Shown: positions 27,691 through 36,197, numbered from the stretch's first letter. The stretch is 64,000 bases of DNA from Clostridia bacterium (GCA_017465885.1 JAFTVG010000016.1:19622-83621); one strand, 5' to 3'. The notes: generated by a model from the letters alone, not told the origin. Numbers and translations are program-made.

Positions 27691-28644
27691 TTACAGCATC
27701 TTGATCTTGCCGCGCAGGAAGTCAGCAGCCATAATGATGTCGGCAGCGGGATCTGCACCGCACTCACGCTCGATGGTGAGGAAGCCCTTGTAGCCGATGT
27801 CCTGGAGAGCTCTCATATAGCCGTTCCAGTTTACGTTACCGTAGCCAAGAGGTAGCTCGATGAAGGGAGCGCCCTTCTTGGTAGCAGCGATGATGGAGTC
27901 AAGCACGGGGTTGCCGGTGGACTCTTCTGCCTTAGCGTCGCCGCCTTCCTTAATGAAGTCAACGATGTCGCCTGCATAAAGCTTAGCGGGGTCAACGTTC
28001 TTTAACATCATACCGTCCTTTGCGTGGGTATGAACGATGTACTTGGACAGACGATGAACTGCAACAGCCAGATCGTTGTCAGCGGAGCACATAACCAGGT
28101 TTGCGGGGTCGAAGTTTACTGCAACACCGGTGGAGTTCAGGGTGTCAAGGAAGTCACCCAAACGAGCTGCGGGCTCGGGACCGGTCTCGATTGCAAAGTG
28201 AGAACCCATTGCATCTGCAAATTCAGCCAGCTCAAAGCAAGCTTCCTGCATAACCTTGTACTGATCGCAGGTGGTGTCTACGGGAACCTGACCGATGTGG
28301 GTGGTAACGACGTCGGTGCCGAATTCCTTAGCGAATTCCATGATGCGCTTGGACTTTTCGATCTTCTTGGCGTTGTTTTCCTTGTACTGGAAGCCGCCGC
28401 GCATGCCTGCGTCACCGCCGAGGTCGCCGCAGATTGCGGAGAATACCATGCCTTCGCTCTTGACCATATCAAGCAGCATCTTCTGACGTTCGGTGGTCAT
28501 GTTGTCAACGTGGTTTTCAGACAGACCGTATGCGGTCATGTACATCTGAATACCCTGCGCGCCGATAGCGGCAGCCTTCTTGATGCTTTCTTCGGTACGA
28601 CCGGGGAAGGATTCAACGATTACGCCAATGGGAAAATTGTACAT
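27691..28644 (-). CDS. Sugar phosphate isomerase/epimerase family (xylose isomerase-like TIM barrel)
   Basis: 317 residues starting MYNFPIGVIVESFPGRTEES. The TIM-barrel pattern includes GAQGIQMYMTAYG, the metal-binding Glu/Asp steps HFAIETGPE and NFDPANLVM, then IVHTHAKDGMM and FLTIERECG. This family isomerises or epimerises keto-sugars or polyol oxidation products using a divalent metal. It is the first gene after the promoter regulated by the divergent AraC-family gene, followed by the oxidoreductase, so both enzymes probably act on one pathway. The substrate cannot be named. Confidence 0.92.
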   Translation of the reverse strand: MYNFPIGVIVESFPGRTEESIKKAAAIGAQGIQMYMTAYGLSENHVDNMTTERQKMLLDMVKSEGMVFSAICGDLGGDAGMRGGFQYKENNAKKIEKSKRIMEFAKEFGTDVVTTHIGQVPVDTTCDQYKVMQEACFELAEFADAMGSHFAIETGPEPAARLGDFLDTLNSTGVAVNFDPANLVMCSADNDLAVAVHRLSKYIVHTHAKDGMMLKNVDPAKLYAGDIVDFIKEGGDAKAEESTGNPVLDSIIAATKKGAPFIELPLGYGNVNWNGYMRALQDIGYKGFLTIERECGADPAADIIMAADFLRGKIKML

Positions 28645-28703
28645 ATGAACCGTCCTTTCTTTGAAGAGGCATGGATTTTTCTAAAATTTTTGAAATCCTC
28701 TTC

Positions 28704-28751
28704 TTGCAAAATTCACAATTGTATTATATAATATTTTTGGTGAAATTGCAA
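28704..28751 (-). promoter_or_regulatory. Sugar operon promoter with inverted repeat operator
   Basis: On the minus strand TTGCAA (28751-28746), 17-base spacer, TATAAT (28728-28723). The near-perfect repeat TTGCAATTTCAC / GTGAATTTTGCAA (28740-28751 and 28704-28716) brackets it, one arm over the -35, the other near +1. It lies 93 bases from the AraC-family start. Confidence 0.65.
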
Positions 28752-28844
28752 GGCACAAAATAGATATTTTTTAACACTATTCTGCTTTTTTTAAAGAATT
28801 TTTGCAAAAAATCGACATATAAGCATTGAAATCGGGAGGATCGG

Positions 28845-29657
28845 GTGAAATACGAGGTTCATCATCTGGATAACACAAAACTGCCATTTATCTTTCGTCA
28901 CGACATTATGCACGCCGGCGAGAAGGATTTTACCCATTGGCACGAAAACATAGAGATCTTATATTTTGAAGAGGGGCGGGGCAGAGTCACCTCTGACTAT
29001 ACCGTCAGCGAAACGGCACCCGGTGACCTTTTCGTGGTCAATTCCGAAAGGCTTCATATGGTGGAGTCTGCAGACGAAAAGCAGCCCGTTCACTACTATT
29101 GCCTGATCGTGGATATGGATTTTTGTCTTGCAAACGGTCTGCCCGTTTCAAGCCTGACCTTCAAAAGCAAGATCTCGGGTGACGAGGCGCTTTGTGCCCG
29201 CTTCAAGGAGCTGATCGCCGCCTACTCTCAGAAGAGCGAATTCAAGGAGGCATCCATCCGCGTTGCCGCACTGTCGTTGCTGGTTGCCCTTTGCGACCGT
29301 CATCTGGCGGGCGAGGAGGAGAGCGATGATAAGGACAGAGAGCATTTGCAAAACGTAAAGGACGCCATCAAGTATATCAAGGAGCATTTCGAGGAGCGGA
29401 TCACCGTGGACGAGATCGCACGGAGTGCAGGGCTTTCCACCGCCTATTTTTCAAGGATCTTCAAGGCGGTCACCGGCTATACGGTGGTGACCTATATCAA
29501 CCTGATCCGTTGCCGCCACGCCGAAAAGCTGCTGAAATCGGGAAAATTCAAGGTGGGCGAGATCGCTTCTGCCTGCGGCTTTGAAAACAAGTCCTATTTT
29601 GCAAGGACCTACAAGAGACTGATGGGTGCGCTTCCCTCAGATGCGGCGGAGAAATAA
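28845..29657 (+). CDS. AraC-family transcriptional regulator
   Basis: 270 residues from a GTG after GGGAGGATC. The N-terminal cupin (about 1-110, with HAGEKDFTHWHENIEI) binds an effector. The C-terminal double helix-turn-helix (about 178-268) has ITVDEIARSAGLSTAYFSRIFK and VGEIASACGFENKSYFARTYKR. It is divergent from the sugar isomerase gene and should control that operon, probably in response to its substrate. AraC-type proteins in this arrangement commonly act as activators, but the operator found overlaps the -35 and start, so repression is also possible. Confidence 0.93.
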   Translation: MKYEVHHLDNTKLPFIFRHDIMHAGEKDFTHWHENIEILYFEEGRGRVTSDYTVSETAPGDLFVVNSERLHMVESADEKQPVHYYCLIVDMDFCLANGLPVSSLTFKSKISGDEALCARFKELIAAYSQKSEFKEASIRVAALSLLVALCDRHLAGEEESDDKDREHLQNVKDAIKYIKEHFEERITVDEIARSAGLSTAYFSRIFKAVTGYTVVTYINLIRCRHAEKLLKSGKFKVGEIASACGFENKSYFARTYKRLMGALPSDAAEK

Positions 29658-29723
29658 AAGCGCCGCAAAGGGAAAGGACGCTTCGGCTTTATGAATTTAT
29701 TGGTAAAAAGGAGAATGAAAGCG

Positions 29724-30080
29724 ATGAAAAAATTTGATGTGGTAATGCTGTGCTTGATGATCCTGCTGTCCGCACTTATTTTGATCCCCCTTATGATCTG
29801 TTCGTCGGCGATCGTCAGCAATCTGATAGAGGATTACGTAAACGTCGGAAATGAAGGCTTCCACAGCGGGACGGGACAGACGTTCTTTGTAAGTCAGCTC
29901 TTTCTTACGTGTTGGAACGTACTGATGACGCTGTGCGGACTTGTCTGCACGCTGATCGCAGCCCTTCACCGCTCAGAGTCCCGAAAAAACGTGATCGCCT
30001 TTGTCTGCATTTCGGCAGCGCCCTTTTTGAGCCAGATCCTTCTTATAGTGCTATTCAATGTTGTAAATCAACTGTTTTAG
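29724..30080 (+). CDS. Small three-helix membrane protein, unknown function
   Basis: 118 residues from the ATG at 29724, chosen because AAAAAGGAG lies 12 bases upstream; the first ATG at 29691 has no ribosome site. Three transmembrane segments are visible: about residues 6-28 (MLCLMILLSALILIPLMICS), 53-78 (FLTCWNVLMTLCGLVCTLIA) and 88-112 (NVIAFVCISAAPFLSQILLI). A terminator follows the stop codon. I do not recognise a family. It lies downstream of the AraC gene on the same strand and may be cotranscribed. Confidence 0.6.
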   Translation: MKKFDVVMLCLMILLSALILIPLMICSSAIVSNLIEDYVNVGNEGFHSGTGQTFFVSQLFLTCWNVLMTLCGLVCTLIAALHRSESRKNVIAFVCISAAPFLSQILLIVLFNVVNQLF

Positions 30081-30096
30081 CAGATCAATTGACGTT

Positions 30097-30135
30097 AAAA
30101 AACGCTCCACGGAAGTTTTCTGCGGAGCGTTTTTT
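30097..30135 (+). terminator. Terminator of the small membrane protein gene
   Basis: AAACGCTCC / GGAGCGTTT stem followed by TTT; the loop is 15 bases. Confidence 0.8.
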
Positions 30136-30182
30136 GCTTTTATAAGCCGTGGGGATGCGGTGCGGCGCCCCGTGCTGCATCG

Positions 30183-30956
30183 TTAACCTCTGTTCTGCCT
30201 GAACACCTCAAACGCCAAAATAGAGGCGGCGGAGGCGGCGGACAGGGCGGCGTCGAAGGGTCTGCCGTAGTCAAGGCGGACGATGGCGTCGCATTTTTCA
30301 AGAACGGGGGCAGAGATCCCCCTCTTTTCTCCTCCGACCACCAGCAAAAGGGGCTTTTTCAAGTCGGCGTCGTATACAGATACCGAGTTTGGAAGATCGG
30401 CGCAAACGATCCGATAGCCCTTCATTTTGAAGAGCTTCACGCACTCCTCGGGGCTTGCAAGGTAGAGGGGCATGCGCTCGCTTGCCCCCGCAGAGGAGCG
30501 GCAAACGGTGCCGTCGGCACCCTCTCTTACCCCGCCCGTTAAGATCACCCCGTCCACGCCCGAGGCGTAAAGGGAACGTAAAGCGTAGCCGAAATTGAAG
30601 GGATCCTCAATACCCTCCATCATCACGTAAAAGCCGCCTTCTGCAAGATGCTCGTTCAAAAGCGAAGGGAAGGAGCGCCCCGTGCACAGAGCAAGCACCC
30701 CGCCGTGGCTGTTGCCCGAAGCCCTCTTTTCAATTTCATCCCCGGGGGTGAGGATGACGGGAAAGCCGAACTCCTGTCCGCGGTGGCAGAGGAAGGCGTA
30801 TTCCTTCATCTTCTTTTTTTGCCGGTCCTCGTTATAAAGCAGGGCGGTGATCCTGCGGTCGCTGACACCGCTTTTCATCGCGTCAAGCAGAGCGCGTACA
30901 GAGACCATTCCCTCAAAAACCAAATCGCCCGAAGGGGCGTTTTTTTCATTTTTCAT
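30183..30956 (-). CDS. TrmH/SpoU-family RNA 2'-O-methyltransferase
   Basis: 257 residues. The knotted SPOUT domain is at about 105-257: motif 1 EGIEDPFNFGYALRSLYA, motif 2 LLVVGGEKRGIS and motif 3 VRLDYGRPFDAALSAASAASILAFEV. The usual N of motif 3 (SLNVSVA) is replaced by AALSAASA, which is a departure from the most common form. It uses SAM to methylate ribose in rRNA or tRNA. It lies 26 bases downstream of ppx on the same strand and should be cotranscribed. Confidence 0.82.
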   Translation of the reverse strand: MKNEKNAPSGDLVFEGMVSVRALLDAMKSGVSDRRITALLYNEDRQKKKMKEYAFLCHRGQEFGFPVILTPGDEIEKRASGNSHGGVLALCTGRSFPSLLNEHLAEGGFYVMMEGIEDPFNFGYALRSLYASGVDGVILTGGVREGADGTVCRSSAGASERMPLYLASPEECVKLFKMKGYRIVCADLPNSVSVYDADLKKPLLLVVGGEKRGISAPVLEKCDAIVRLDYGRPFDAALSAASAASILAFEVFRQNRG

Positions 30957-30982
30957 GTTGTGTTCCTTGTTTTATTGTCATT

Positions 30983-31906
30983 TTAGGGCATTATGGCGTC
31001 AAAGGGCAATCCCTTGACCGTCTTTTCCAAAAATCCCTCTCTGATGCCCCCGCGGCAGATGAGGATCTCCTTCGTGCCCGCCACCTCAAAAATGGTGTCA
31101 AAGGCAGTCATACCTGCGCCCATCAGATGGTAGCGCTGGGGGATGAGCTCCTTCATTCGTTCAAGAGTCTGCTCATCGGGATCGGTGATGCGGGAAAGGA
31201 GGGCGGAAAAGTCGTCTCTTGAAAGACGGTTGCCCCCTTTTTTCTTCAAGAATTCTCTTGCAAGGCTTCTACACGCCTTGGCAGTTCCTCCCACCAGCAC
31301 CGCTCTTTTGCCGCACCGCCCGAAGGAGGAAAGCTCCCGAGGCAGAAGGGAGAGAACGTGCTCTCTTGCAAGGGCTGCCTCTCTTGCGGTGATGGCATCC
31401 CCCGCGCCTACGGCGTTTTTGACCGAAAGAGCACCGAAGGGGCAGGAGTGCAGATAGAGCGAGCGCCCCTTTTCAAAGCGGTTGAGCTCGGTGCTGCCGC
31501 CCCCCATATCCGCCATAAAGCCTCCGGCAGGAAGATGGTTCATAGTGGAAAGCATCCCGAAAAAGCTGCAGGATGCCTCCTCGCTTCCCGAAAGCAGACG
31601 GACGGACAGTCCGGTCCTTTCTTTGATGGCGGTTAAAACGGGCAGAGGGTCGTCAAGTCGGCGCAGGCTCGCCGTGGCAAAGGGAAGGATGGCGGCGCCT
31701 GCTTGCTCGCCGTCACGCTTATAGTCTTCCAGCGTGGAGCAGAGGACCTCCATACCCTCTGGGGTCAGCGCACCCTTTTCAATATAGTTGATGATGCCCA
31801 GCGCCCGTGAGCGGTGGCTGATACTGACGGGCTTTTTGCCGCCGCAAGAGTCGAATACGTCGTACTTTACGGTGTTTGAGCCAATATCGATGATCAGATA
31901 ACGCAC
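30983..31906 (-). CDS. Ppx/GppA-family phosphatase
   Basis: 307 residues from a GTG after AAGGAGG. N-terminal LIIDIGSNTVKYDVFD is the phosphate-1 motif of the ASKHA fold; ATASLRRL, GSEEASCSFFG and FMADMGGGSTELNRF (phosphate-2) follow, with RYHLMGAGMTAF near the end. It cleaves polyphosphate or pppGpp, or acts on a related nucleotide. Length fits the short Ppx/GppA form without a C-terminal HD domain, so preference between substrates is open. The TrmH-like gene follows in the same operon. Confidence 0.9.
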   Translation of the reverse strand: MRYLIIDIGSNTVKYDVFDSCGGKKPVSISHRSRALGIINYIEKGALTPEGMEVLCSTLEDYKRDGEQAGAAILPFATASLRRLDDPLPVLTAIKERTGLSVRLLSGSEEASCSFFGMLSTMNHLPAGGFMADMGGGSTELNRFEKGRSLYLHSCPFGALSVKNAVGAGDAITAREAALAREHVLSLLPRELSSFGRCGKRAVLVGGTAKACRSLAREFLKKKGGNRLSRDDFSALLSRITDPDEQTLERMKELIPQRYHLMGAGMTAFDTIFEVAGTKEILICRGGIREGFLEKTVKGLPFDAIMP

Positions 31907-31943
31907 GGCGATCCCTCCTTCCTTAAAGCTTCTATACCCCTAC

Positions 31944-31972
31944 AGTATAGCAGATTTTCTCCCGTTTGTCAA
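31944..31972 (-). promoter_or_regulatory. Sigma-A promoter of the ppx-trmH operon
   Basis: TTGACA (31972-31967), 17-base spacer, TATACT (31949-31944) on the minus strand. Confidence 0.8.
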
Positions 31973-32071
31973 AGGGTTTGGCATAGTACGAGCCTCCTTT
32001 TTCATAGGATGGAGCAGCTTTACGGCGGCGCTCTTTGACAGCGGCGGCGAAAAACGACAAAAGGAGGCGTT

Positions 32072-32767
32072 ATGATCGGTTCTGCGCTGGTGCCCCTGCT
32101 TTTCGGGGCGCTATATTTGATTTTAAAGGTGTCTGACGGACAGTCCTTTCCGCCCCCCCTTTCCTCTGAGGAGGAGCGGCGGTGCTTCCGCCTTGCCCGT
32201 GCGGGAGACAGTGGCGCAAGGGCACTGCTCATCGAGCACAATATGCGTCTGGTGGTGCATATCGTGAAGAAGTATTACACCCAGACCGACTGTCAGGAGG
32301 ATCTCATCTCCATCGGCACAATCGGGCTCATCAAGGCTATTGACACCTTTGACGTTGACAAGGGCGCCCGCTTTGCCACCTATGCGGGCAGGTGCGTGCA
32401 AAACGAGATCTTAATGTACTTCCGCTCCCAGAAGAAGCTGGTGGGGGAGGTCTCTATGAACGAGACCATTGACGTGGATAAGGACGGCAATCCTCTGACC
32501 TACGCCGATATTCTTGCCACCGAGGACCACATTGCCGAGGAACTGTTTACGAAGATCAGCTCAAGACGCGCGGTGGACTACATTATGAAAGAGCTTGAAA
32601 GCAGGGAGCGGCAGATCCTGATCCTGCGTTACGGGCTGGACGGCGGCATTCCGCTGACCCAAAGGGAGATCTCCAAAAAGCTGGGTATTTCAAGAAGTTA
32701 CGTTTCCAGGCTTGAAAAGGGCGCCCTTGAAAAGATCGGCAGTCATTTGCGTCTTTTGGGCTGCTGA
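32072..32767 (+). CDS. sigK: Sporulation sigma factor sigma-K, full-length
   Basis: 231 residues. N-terminal MIGSALVPLLFGALYLILKV is a hydrophobic pro-sequence like that of pro-sigma-K, which is cleaved before activity in the mother cell. Region 2 follows (SFPPPLSSEEERRCF, DCQEDLISIGTIGLIKAID, YAGRCVQNEILMYFRS) and region 4 ends with TQREISKKLGISRSYVSRLEKGAL. The whole gene is uninterrupted, so no skin-type element is present at this site. Sigma-K directs late coat genes. SipL is the next gene, which places both in a sporulation cluster. A CATAGTA-like box is at 31988-31994, but a sigma-E promoter is not convincing. Confidence 0.92.
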   Translation: MIGSALVPLLFGALYLILKVSDGQSFPPPLSSEEERRCFRLARAGDSGARALLIEHNMRLVVHIVKKYYTQTDCQEDLISIGTIGLIKAIDTFDVDKGARFATYAGRCVQNEILMYFRSQKKLVGEVSMNETIDVDKDGNPLTYADILATEDHIAEELFTKISSRRAVDYIMKELESRERQILILRYGLDGGIPLTQREISKKLGISRSYVSRLEKGALEKIGSHLRLLGC

Positions 32768-32870
32768 GACGCTGATCTCTTAAAAAAACAAGGGGGAGCT
32801 TGCCCTTTTGTGCTAAACGGTCTTTTTTTCTCATACTATTGAAACAAATGCAAGCACAAGGAGAATGATG

Positions 32871-34442
32871 ATGGAGTATACCAAAAAGATAAATTTCCGC
32901 ATAGGTGAGGACGAGGACTTTTGCTCTGCCGAGCAGATCTGCGGGACGGTGTCCTTAAAGGACCAGAGCGAGGATTTTATCCTGCCCGACTATCTGCCCG
33001 ACGTAAAAAAGGTGATCGCCGTCTTTCCTCAGTGCGCCATCAAAGGGCGGTTTATGGGGAGCGGTACGCTGGAATACGAGGGAGAGGTCAGCTACCGCGT
33101 TTTATACGTTGCCGAGGATCAGAGCGTGAAGAGCGTGCTCTTTACCACGGGCTTTGAAGAAAAAATGGGGGGAGAGGAGTTTTCTGAGGAGTGTGTGGAG
33201 CTGATCCGTCCTCTTTGCAAAAACACCGTGGTGCGGATGCTCAATCCCCGCAAAATGAACATCCGCTCCTCAAACGGCGCCGAGATCAGCGTCTATCGGC
33301 GCAAATGCTTTTTGCCTGCCCTTTACGGCGCGCGCACTCTTGACGACGAGCAAGCGCTCCAGACCCTTCTGACGCAGGCAAAGGGGGTCAACGTGCTCAG
33401 TCTGCGGGAAAGCGGACTCACCCTTTCCGAGGACGTGAGCTTTGAAGCCGCAATGCCTACCGCCGAGGAGTTGATCTTTGCCCGACCGGTGCTGTCGGTG
33501 CAGGAATGCCGCGTGCTTGAGGGCGAGGCGCAGATCCGCGGCGTTGCGGACATTTTTTGTCTGCTGTCTGCGGGCAAGACCGAGGGGGGCAGGGAGGAAT
33601 GGCTGCTTTTGAACAGACCGCTGTCCTTCTCCCAGACCTTGAAAAACGAGGGACTGCACGAGGGGGGCAAATGCTTTGCCCGTCTTCTTCCCGAGGGGAT
33701 GGAGTTTCGCTTAAGAGAGGACGAATTCGGACAAAAGCGGGTGGTGGAGATGGACGTGACCTATCTTTGCGATCTGGAGGTCTTTTACGACAAGCCCACC
33801 GCGCTTTGTCTTGATGCCTATTCCCTTGAACGGGAGACCGAGAAAAACACAGTGGAAAAGCGCTTTTTTGCCCCTGTTGCCCAGCTGAAGGGTGGATTTT
33901 CGGTGAACGAGAGCGTGACGCCCGATCTGCCCGAGGAGGGGGGATACTCGGTGGTCTGCACCTTTGCCGAGCCTTTTTTGCACGTGGCGCAGGAGGACAA
34001 AAACGGCAAGGTGGTCCTTGAGGGAGAGTGCGCCCTATCGTTGCTTTTAAAGGACAGCGCGGGTGCACCCGACGTACGCAGAACGAGTCTGCCCCTGAGA
34101 TTTGTGACCGACGTGCCTTTTCCCGAAGGCGGTGTGGAGGGGCAGATCTCGGTAAAGGCTTCGGGGGTGCGCTGTCGGTTGGATAAAAACAGGCTTTCCT
34201 GCGATATGGAGCTGTCCTTCTGCGGGCTTCTGATGGGCTCTTCCTGCTACGCCGCAGTGGACACCCTGCGCATCTTGCCCGAAAAGCGGCAAAAAACGGG
34301 CAGACGGGGAAGCGTGATCCTATACTATCCCGAAAGGGACGAGTCACTTTTCGGCATTGCCAAAAAGTACGGCGTGCGCCCGGATAGCCTTTCCTTTGAG
34401 GAGGAGGGCGAGGGAGCGCCGCTGATGATCTACTGCAAATAA
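32871..34442 (+). CDS. SipL-like SPOCS-domain protein with C-terminal LysM-like segment
   Basis: 523 residues. Three ATG codons in a row lie at 32865-32873; the third has the best spacing to AAGGAG. Repeated beta-rich SPOCS (DUF3794) units are spread over about 20-400: DFILPDYLPDVKKVI is the first signature, and PTALCLDAYSLE and ILYYPERDESLFGIAKKYGV are later markers. The last about 50 residues are LysM-like. This is the architecture of SipL, the coat morphogenetic partner of SpoIVA in Clostridioides. Placement after sigK supports that role. A CATACTAT box at 32832-32839 resembles the -10 of mother-cell sigma factors, with no clear -35. Confidence 0.85.
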   Translation: MEYTKKINFRIGEDEDFCSAEQICGTVSLKDQSEDFILPDYLPDVKKVIAVFPQCAIKGRFMGSGTLEYEGEVSYRVLYVAEDQSVKSVLFTTGFEEKMGGEEFSEECVELIRPLCKNTVVRMLNPRKMNIRSSNGAEISVYRRKCFLPALYGARTLDDEQALQTLLTQAKGVNVLSLRESGLTLSEDVSFEAAMPTAEELIFARPVLSVQECRVLEGEAQIRGVADIFCLLSAGKTEGGREEWLLLNRPLSFSQTLKNEGLHEGGKCFARLLPEGMEFRLREDEFGQKRVVEMDVTYLCDLEVFYDKPTALCLDAYSLERETEKNTVEKRFFAPVAQLKGGFSVNESVTPDLPEEGGYSVVCTFAEPFLHVAQEDKNGKVVLEGECALSLLLKDSAGAPDVRRTSLPLRFVTDVPFPEGGVEGQISVKASGVRCRLDKNRLSCDMELSFCGLLMGSSCYAAVDTLRILPEKRQKTGRRGSVILYYPERDESLFGIAKKYGVRPDSLSFEEEGEGAPLMIYCK

Positions 34443-34448
34443 TTTTCA

Positions 34449-34479
34449 AGAGGGCTCTTGTTAAAGAGCCCTCTTTTTT
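34449..34479 (+). terminator. Terminator after the SipL-like gene
   Basis: AGAGGGCTCT / AGAGCCCTCT stem, six-base loop, then T5. Confidence 0.88.
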
Positions 34480-34518
34480 GAAAAAAAGGGTGCTTTTGAA
34501 AGTTTTACAACTTGATAA

Positions 34519-34547
34519 TTGACTTTGACTATCCCCTTTGGTAAAAT
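34519..34547 (+). promoter_or_regulatory. Promoter of the lipoprotein pair
   Basis: TTGACT (34519-34524), 17-base spacer, TAAAAT (34542-34547). Confidence 0.6.
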
Positions 34548-34577
34548 GGGCGCAAAACCGAAAGGAGTCATTTCAAA

Positions 34578-35357
34578 ATGAACAAAAGACCTTTATTTTC
34601 CGCCCTTGCGGTGTGCTTGCTTGCATCTATGCTTTTTCTTTCCTCCTGCGGGGAGCGTCTGCCCGGCGATCTGCCCACCTCCAAGGAATCGCTCTCCTCT
34701 GATGAAAGCGAAGGGGAGCGTCCCGCATCTTCCTCTTTTGCCCCCGCTACGTCCTCTTCTCCTTCTGACGGTATAACGCCCTCTCTGCCCTTTGAAGGCG
34801 ATCCCGCCACGCCCGAAGATCCTACCACGTCCGACGAGGAGCTGACCCCCGAGCATCGCTCTTACCGCGCTCTTCTTTCCTTTATCGAAGAAAAGGGCGC
34901 CTCCTGCGGCGGCTCTCCCTTGATGGCAAACGGTCTTACGCCCTCCTTTTTAAGAGGGCTTTCAAAGAGCTACGACTATCAGGGCGGTGCGGTGCGCAAC
35001 GTCTATATCGGGGTGATGCAGGGCGAGCTTTGCCTTTTTTACGATGCCAAGGGATTTCAGTGCCGCGTGCTCTTTCAAAATGGCGGTGCCTCTGCCGATG
35101 TAATCTGCCACGCCTCCACCTATCGCTGTACCGAAACGCTGACCTGCGGCAAGGCAATGGACCCCACCTATTTTAACGGCACGACCGAGTTTTTTAACGG
35201 CGGTCCCTTTTCCGACTACGAGCCCCGATACAATATGCTCACCCTGCTTGACCGATGCGACGCCATCCTGAAGGAGCAGGGATCGGAGATCTTCTTAAAG
35301 GATCTGGGATACGAGCATATGAACGCCGAGATCTTTGCGATAGAGTATATGTACTGA
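34578..35357 (+). CDS. Lipoprotein, unknown function (first of a tandem pair)
   Basis: 259 residues. Signal peptide with lipobox LFLSSC|G ends at Cys24. A Ser/Glu/Pro-rich linker of about 60 residues follows, as often seen in cell-surface lipoproteins. The C-terminal domain (about 95-259) begins YRALLSFIEEKGASCGG and ends YEHMNAEIFAIEYMY. It resembles the next gene in layout and in short stretches (YRALLSFIEEKG versus YDSLRDLLEEQG, and LGYEH versus LGYRY), so the two are probably diverged paralogs. No known family is recognised. Confidence 0.7.
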   Translation: MNKRPLFSALAVCLLASMLFLSSCGERLPGDLPTSKESLSSDESEGERPASSSFAPATSSSPSDGITPSLPFEGDPATPEDPTTSDEELTPEHRSYRALLSFIEEKGASCGGSPLMANGLTPSFLRGLSKSYDYQGGAVRNVYIGVMQGELCLFYDAKGFQCRVLFQNGGASADVICHASTYRCTETLTCGKAMDPTYFNGTTEFFNGGPFSDYEPRYNMLTLLDRCDAILKEQGSEIFLKDLGYEHMNAEIFAIEYMY

Positions 35358-35371
35358 CCAAGGAGGGGAAA

Positions 35372-36019
35372 ATGAAAAAAGTGATGGCATTCCTTCTTGC
35401 CCTGCTATGCCTTTTGCTCTGTTGTGTTTCCTGCGGAGAAGATCAGAGCTCCGATTCGGATCAGCCCTCTTCTCCTCTGATCCAAAGCTCTTCGTTGCCT
35501 GAAGAGGAGATTGACGAAGCGGCTTTGGCGTACGACAGTCTGCGCGACTTGCTTGAAGAGCAAGGACAGCCCTTTTCGGGTGAGGGAAAGAACAAAACAG
35601 GCTATCAAATGCCCTCTTACCAAAAGAGCTTTTTTGGAGATATATCCTATAGTACCGGTCCCAATACCACAGCCACCGTTTTTGTCTGCGTAGGGCTCGC
35701 GGAAAACGAGGTGGAGATCACCGTGGACTATGCAGGCGGCAGAAGCACCCTCTTTTTTGCGGAGGACGGGCAGTATTTGGAGATCTCGGTAAAAAAGAAG
35801 AACGCTTTTGATTGCGCCGAGCGGACACAAAGAGGACGGATCGTTTCCTCTGCCTACTGTTTTTCTGACAAGCACGTGACGGTAGCGGGAGGCATCTACC
35901 ATAAAATGCAACCTCGCGAGACCCTTCTTTTTTCGATGTGGCAGACAGATAAGCTCTTTGCGGATCTTGACACAGGTTGCTCTTTTGAGGCATTGGGCTA
36001 CCGGTACATTTATCTTTGA
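35372..36019 (+). CDS. Lipoprotein, unknown function (second of a tandem pair)
   Basis: 215 residues from the ATG after AAGGAGGGG. Lipobox LLCCVSC|G gives a lipid-modified Cys near residue 21. A short Ser/Pro/Asp linker precedes a domain with a pattern similar to the upstream lipoprotein: YDSLRDLLEEQGQPF, then TATVFVCVGLAENEVEITVDYAGG. The final LGYRYIYL matches the LGYEH end of its neighbour. Only 14 bases separate the two genes, so they are cotranscribed. Function is unknown. Confidence 0.7.
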   Translation: MKKVMAFLLALLCLLLCCVSCGEDQSSDSDQPSSPLIQSSSLPEEEIDEAALAYDSLRDLLEEQGQPFSGEGKNKTGYQMPSYQKSFFGDISYSTGPNTTATVFVCVGLAENEVEITVDYAGGRSTLFFAEDGQYLEISVKKKNAFDCAERTQRGRIVSSAYCFSDKHVTVAGGIYHKMQPRETLLFSMWQTDKLFADLDTGCSFEALGYRYIYL

Positions 36020-36071
36020 ACGAATTTGAATAAAAATGCAACGAATGATGAAATATTTTTGAGAAAAGATA

Positions 36072-36100
36072 TTGACAAACGCACTTTAGTGTGCTAAACT
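36072..36100 (+). promoter_or_regulatory. Sigma-A promoter of the aromatic operon
   Basis: TTGACA (36072-36077) and TAAACT (36095-36100) with a 17-base spacer. The spacer holds the short inverted repeat GCACTTTAGTGTGC, a possible repressor site. Confidence 0.8.
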
Positions 36101-36129
36101 GTTCCTATCTTGTTGAAGGGAGAAACGGT

Positions 36130-36195
36130 ATGCAGAATAAGCTTTTTGCAGGCGCATACTTTTATTACTTTTACTTTTGCAACGATCAAAGGTAA
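36130..36195 (+). CDS. Tyr/Phe-rich attenuator leader peptide
   Basis: A 21-codon frame from ATG 36130 to TAA 36195, with GAAGGGA eight bases upstream. Codons 10-16 encode YFYYFYF, seven aromatic residues in a row (four Tyr, three Phe), plus F6; this is far above chance for a short frame. It ends just before two alternative RNA structures and an aro/tyr/phe operon. By analogy with the pheA and trp leader peptides of enterobacteria, ribosome stalling on Tyr/Phe codons when those tRNAs are uncharged should favour the antiterminator and let the operon be read. Too short for normal gene calling; codons and context are seen, the mechanism is inference. Confidence 0.85.
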   Translation: MQNKLFAGAYFYYFYFCNDQR

Positions 36196-36197
36196 AA

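Noticed and set aside
33457..34449. 330-codon minus-strand frame opposite the SipL-like gene
   Set aside because: Pro/Arg/Ser-rich composition, no ribosome site, and antisense to a protein with recognisable SPOCS and LysM-like segments.
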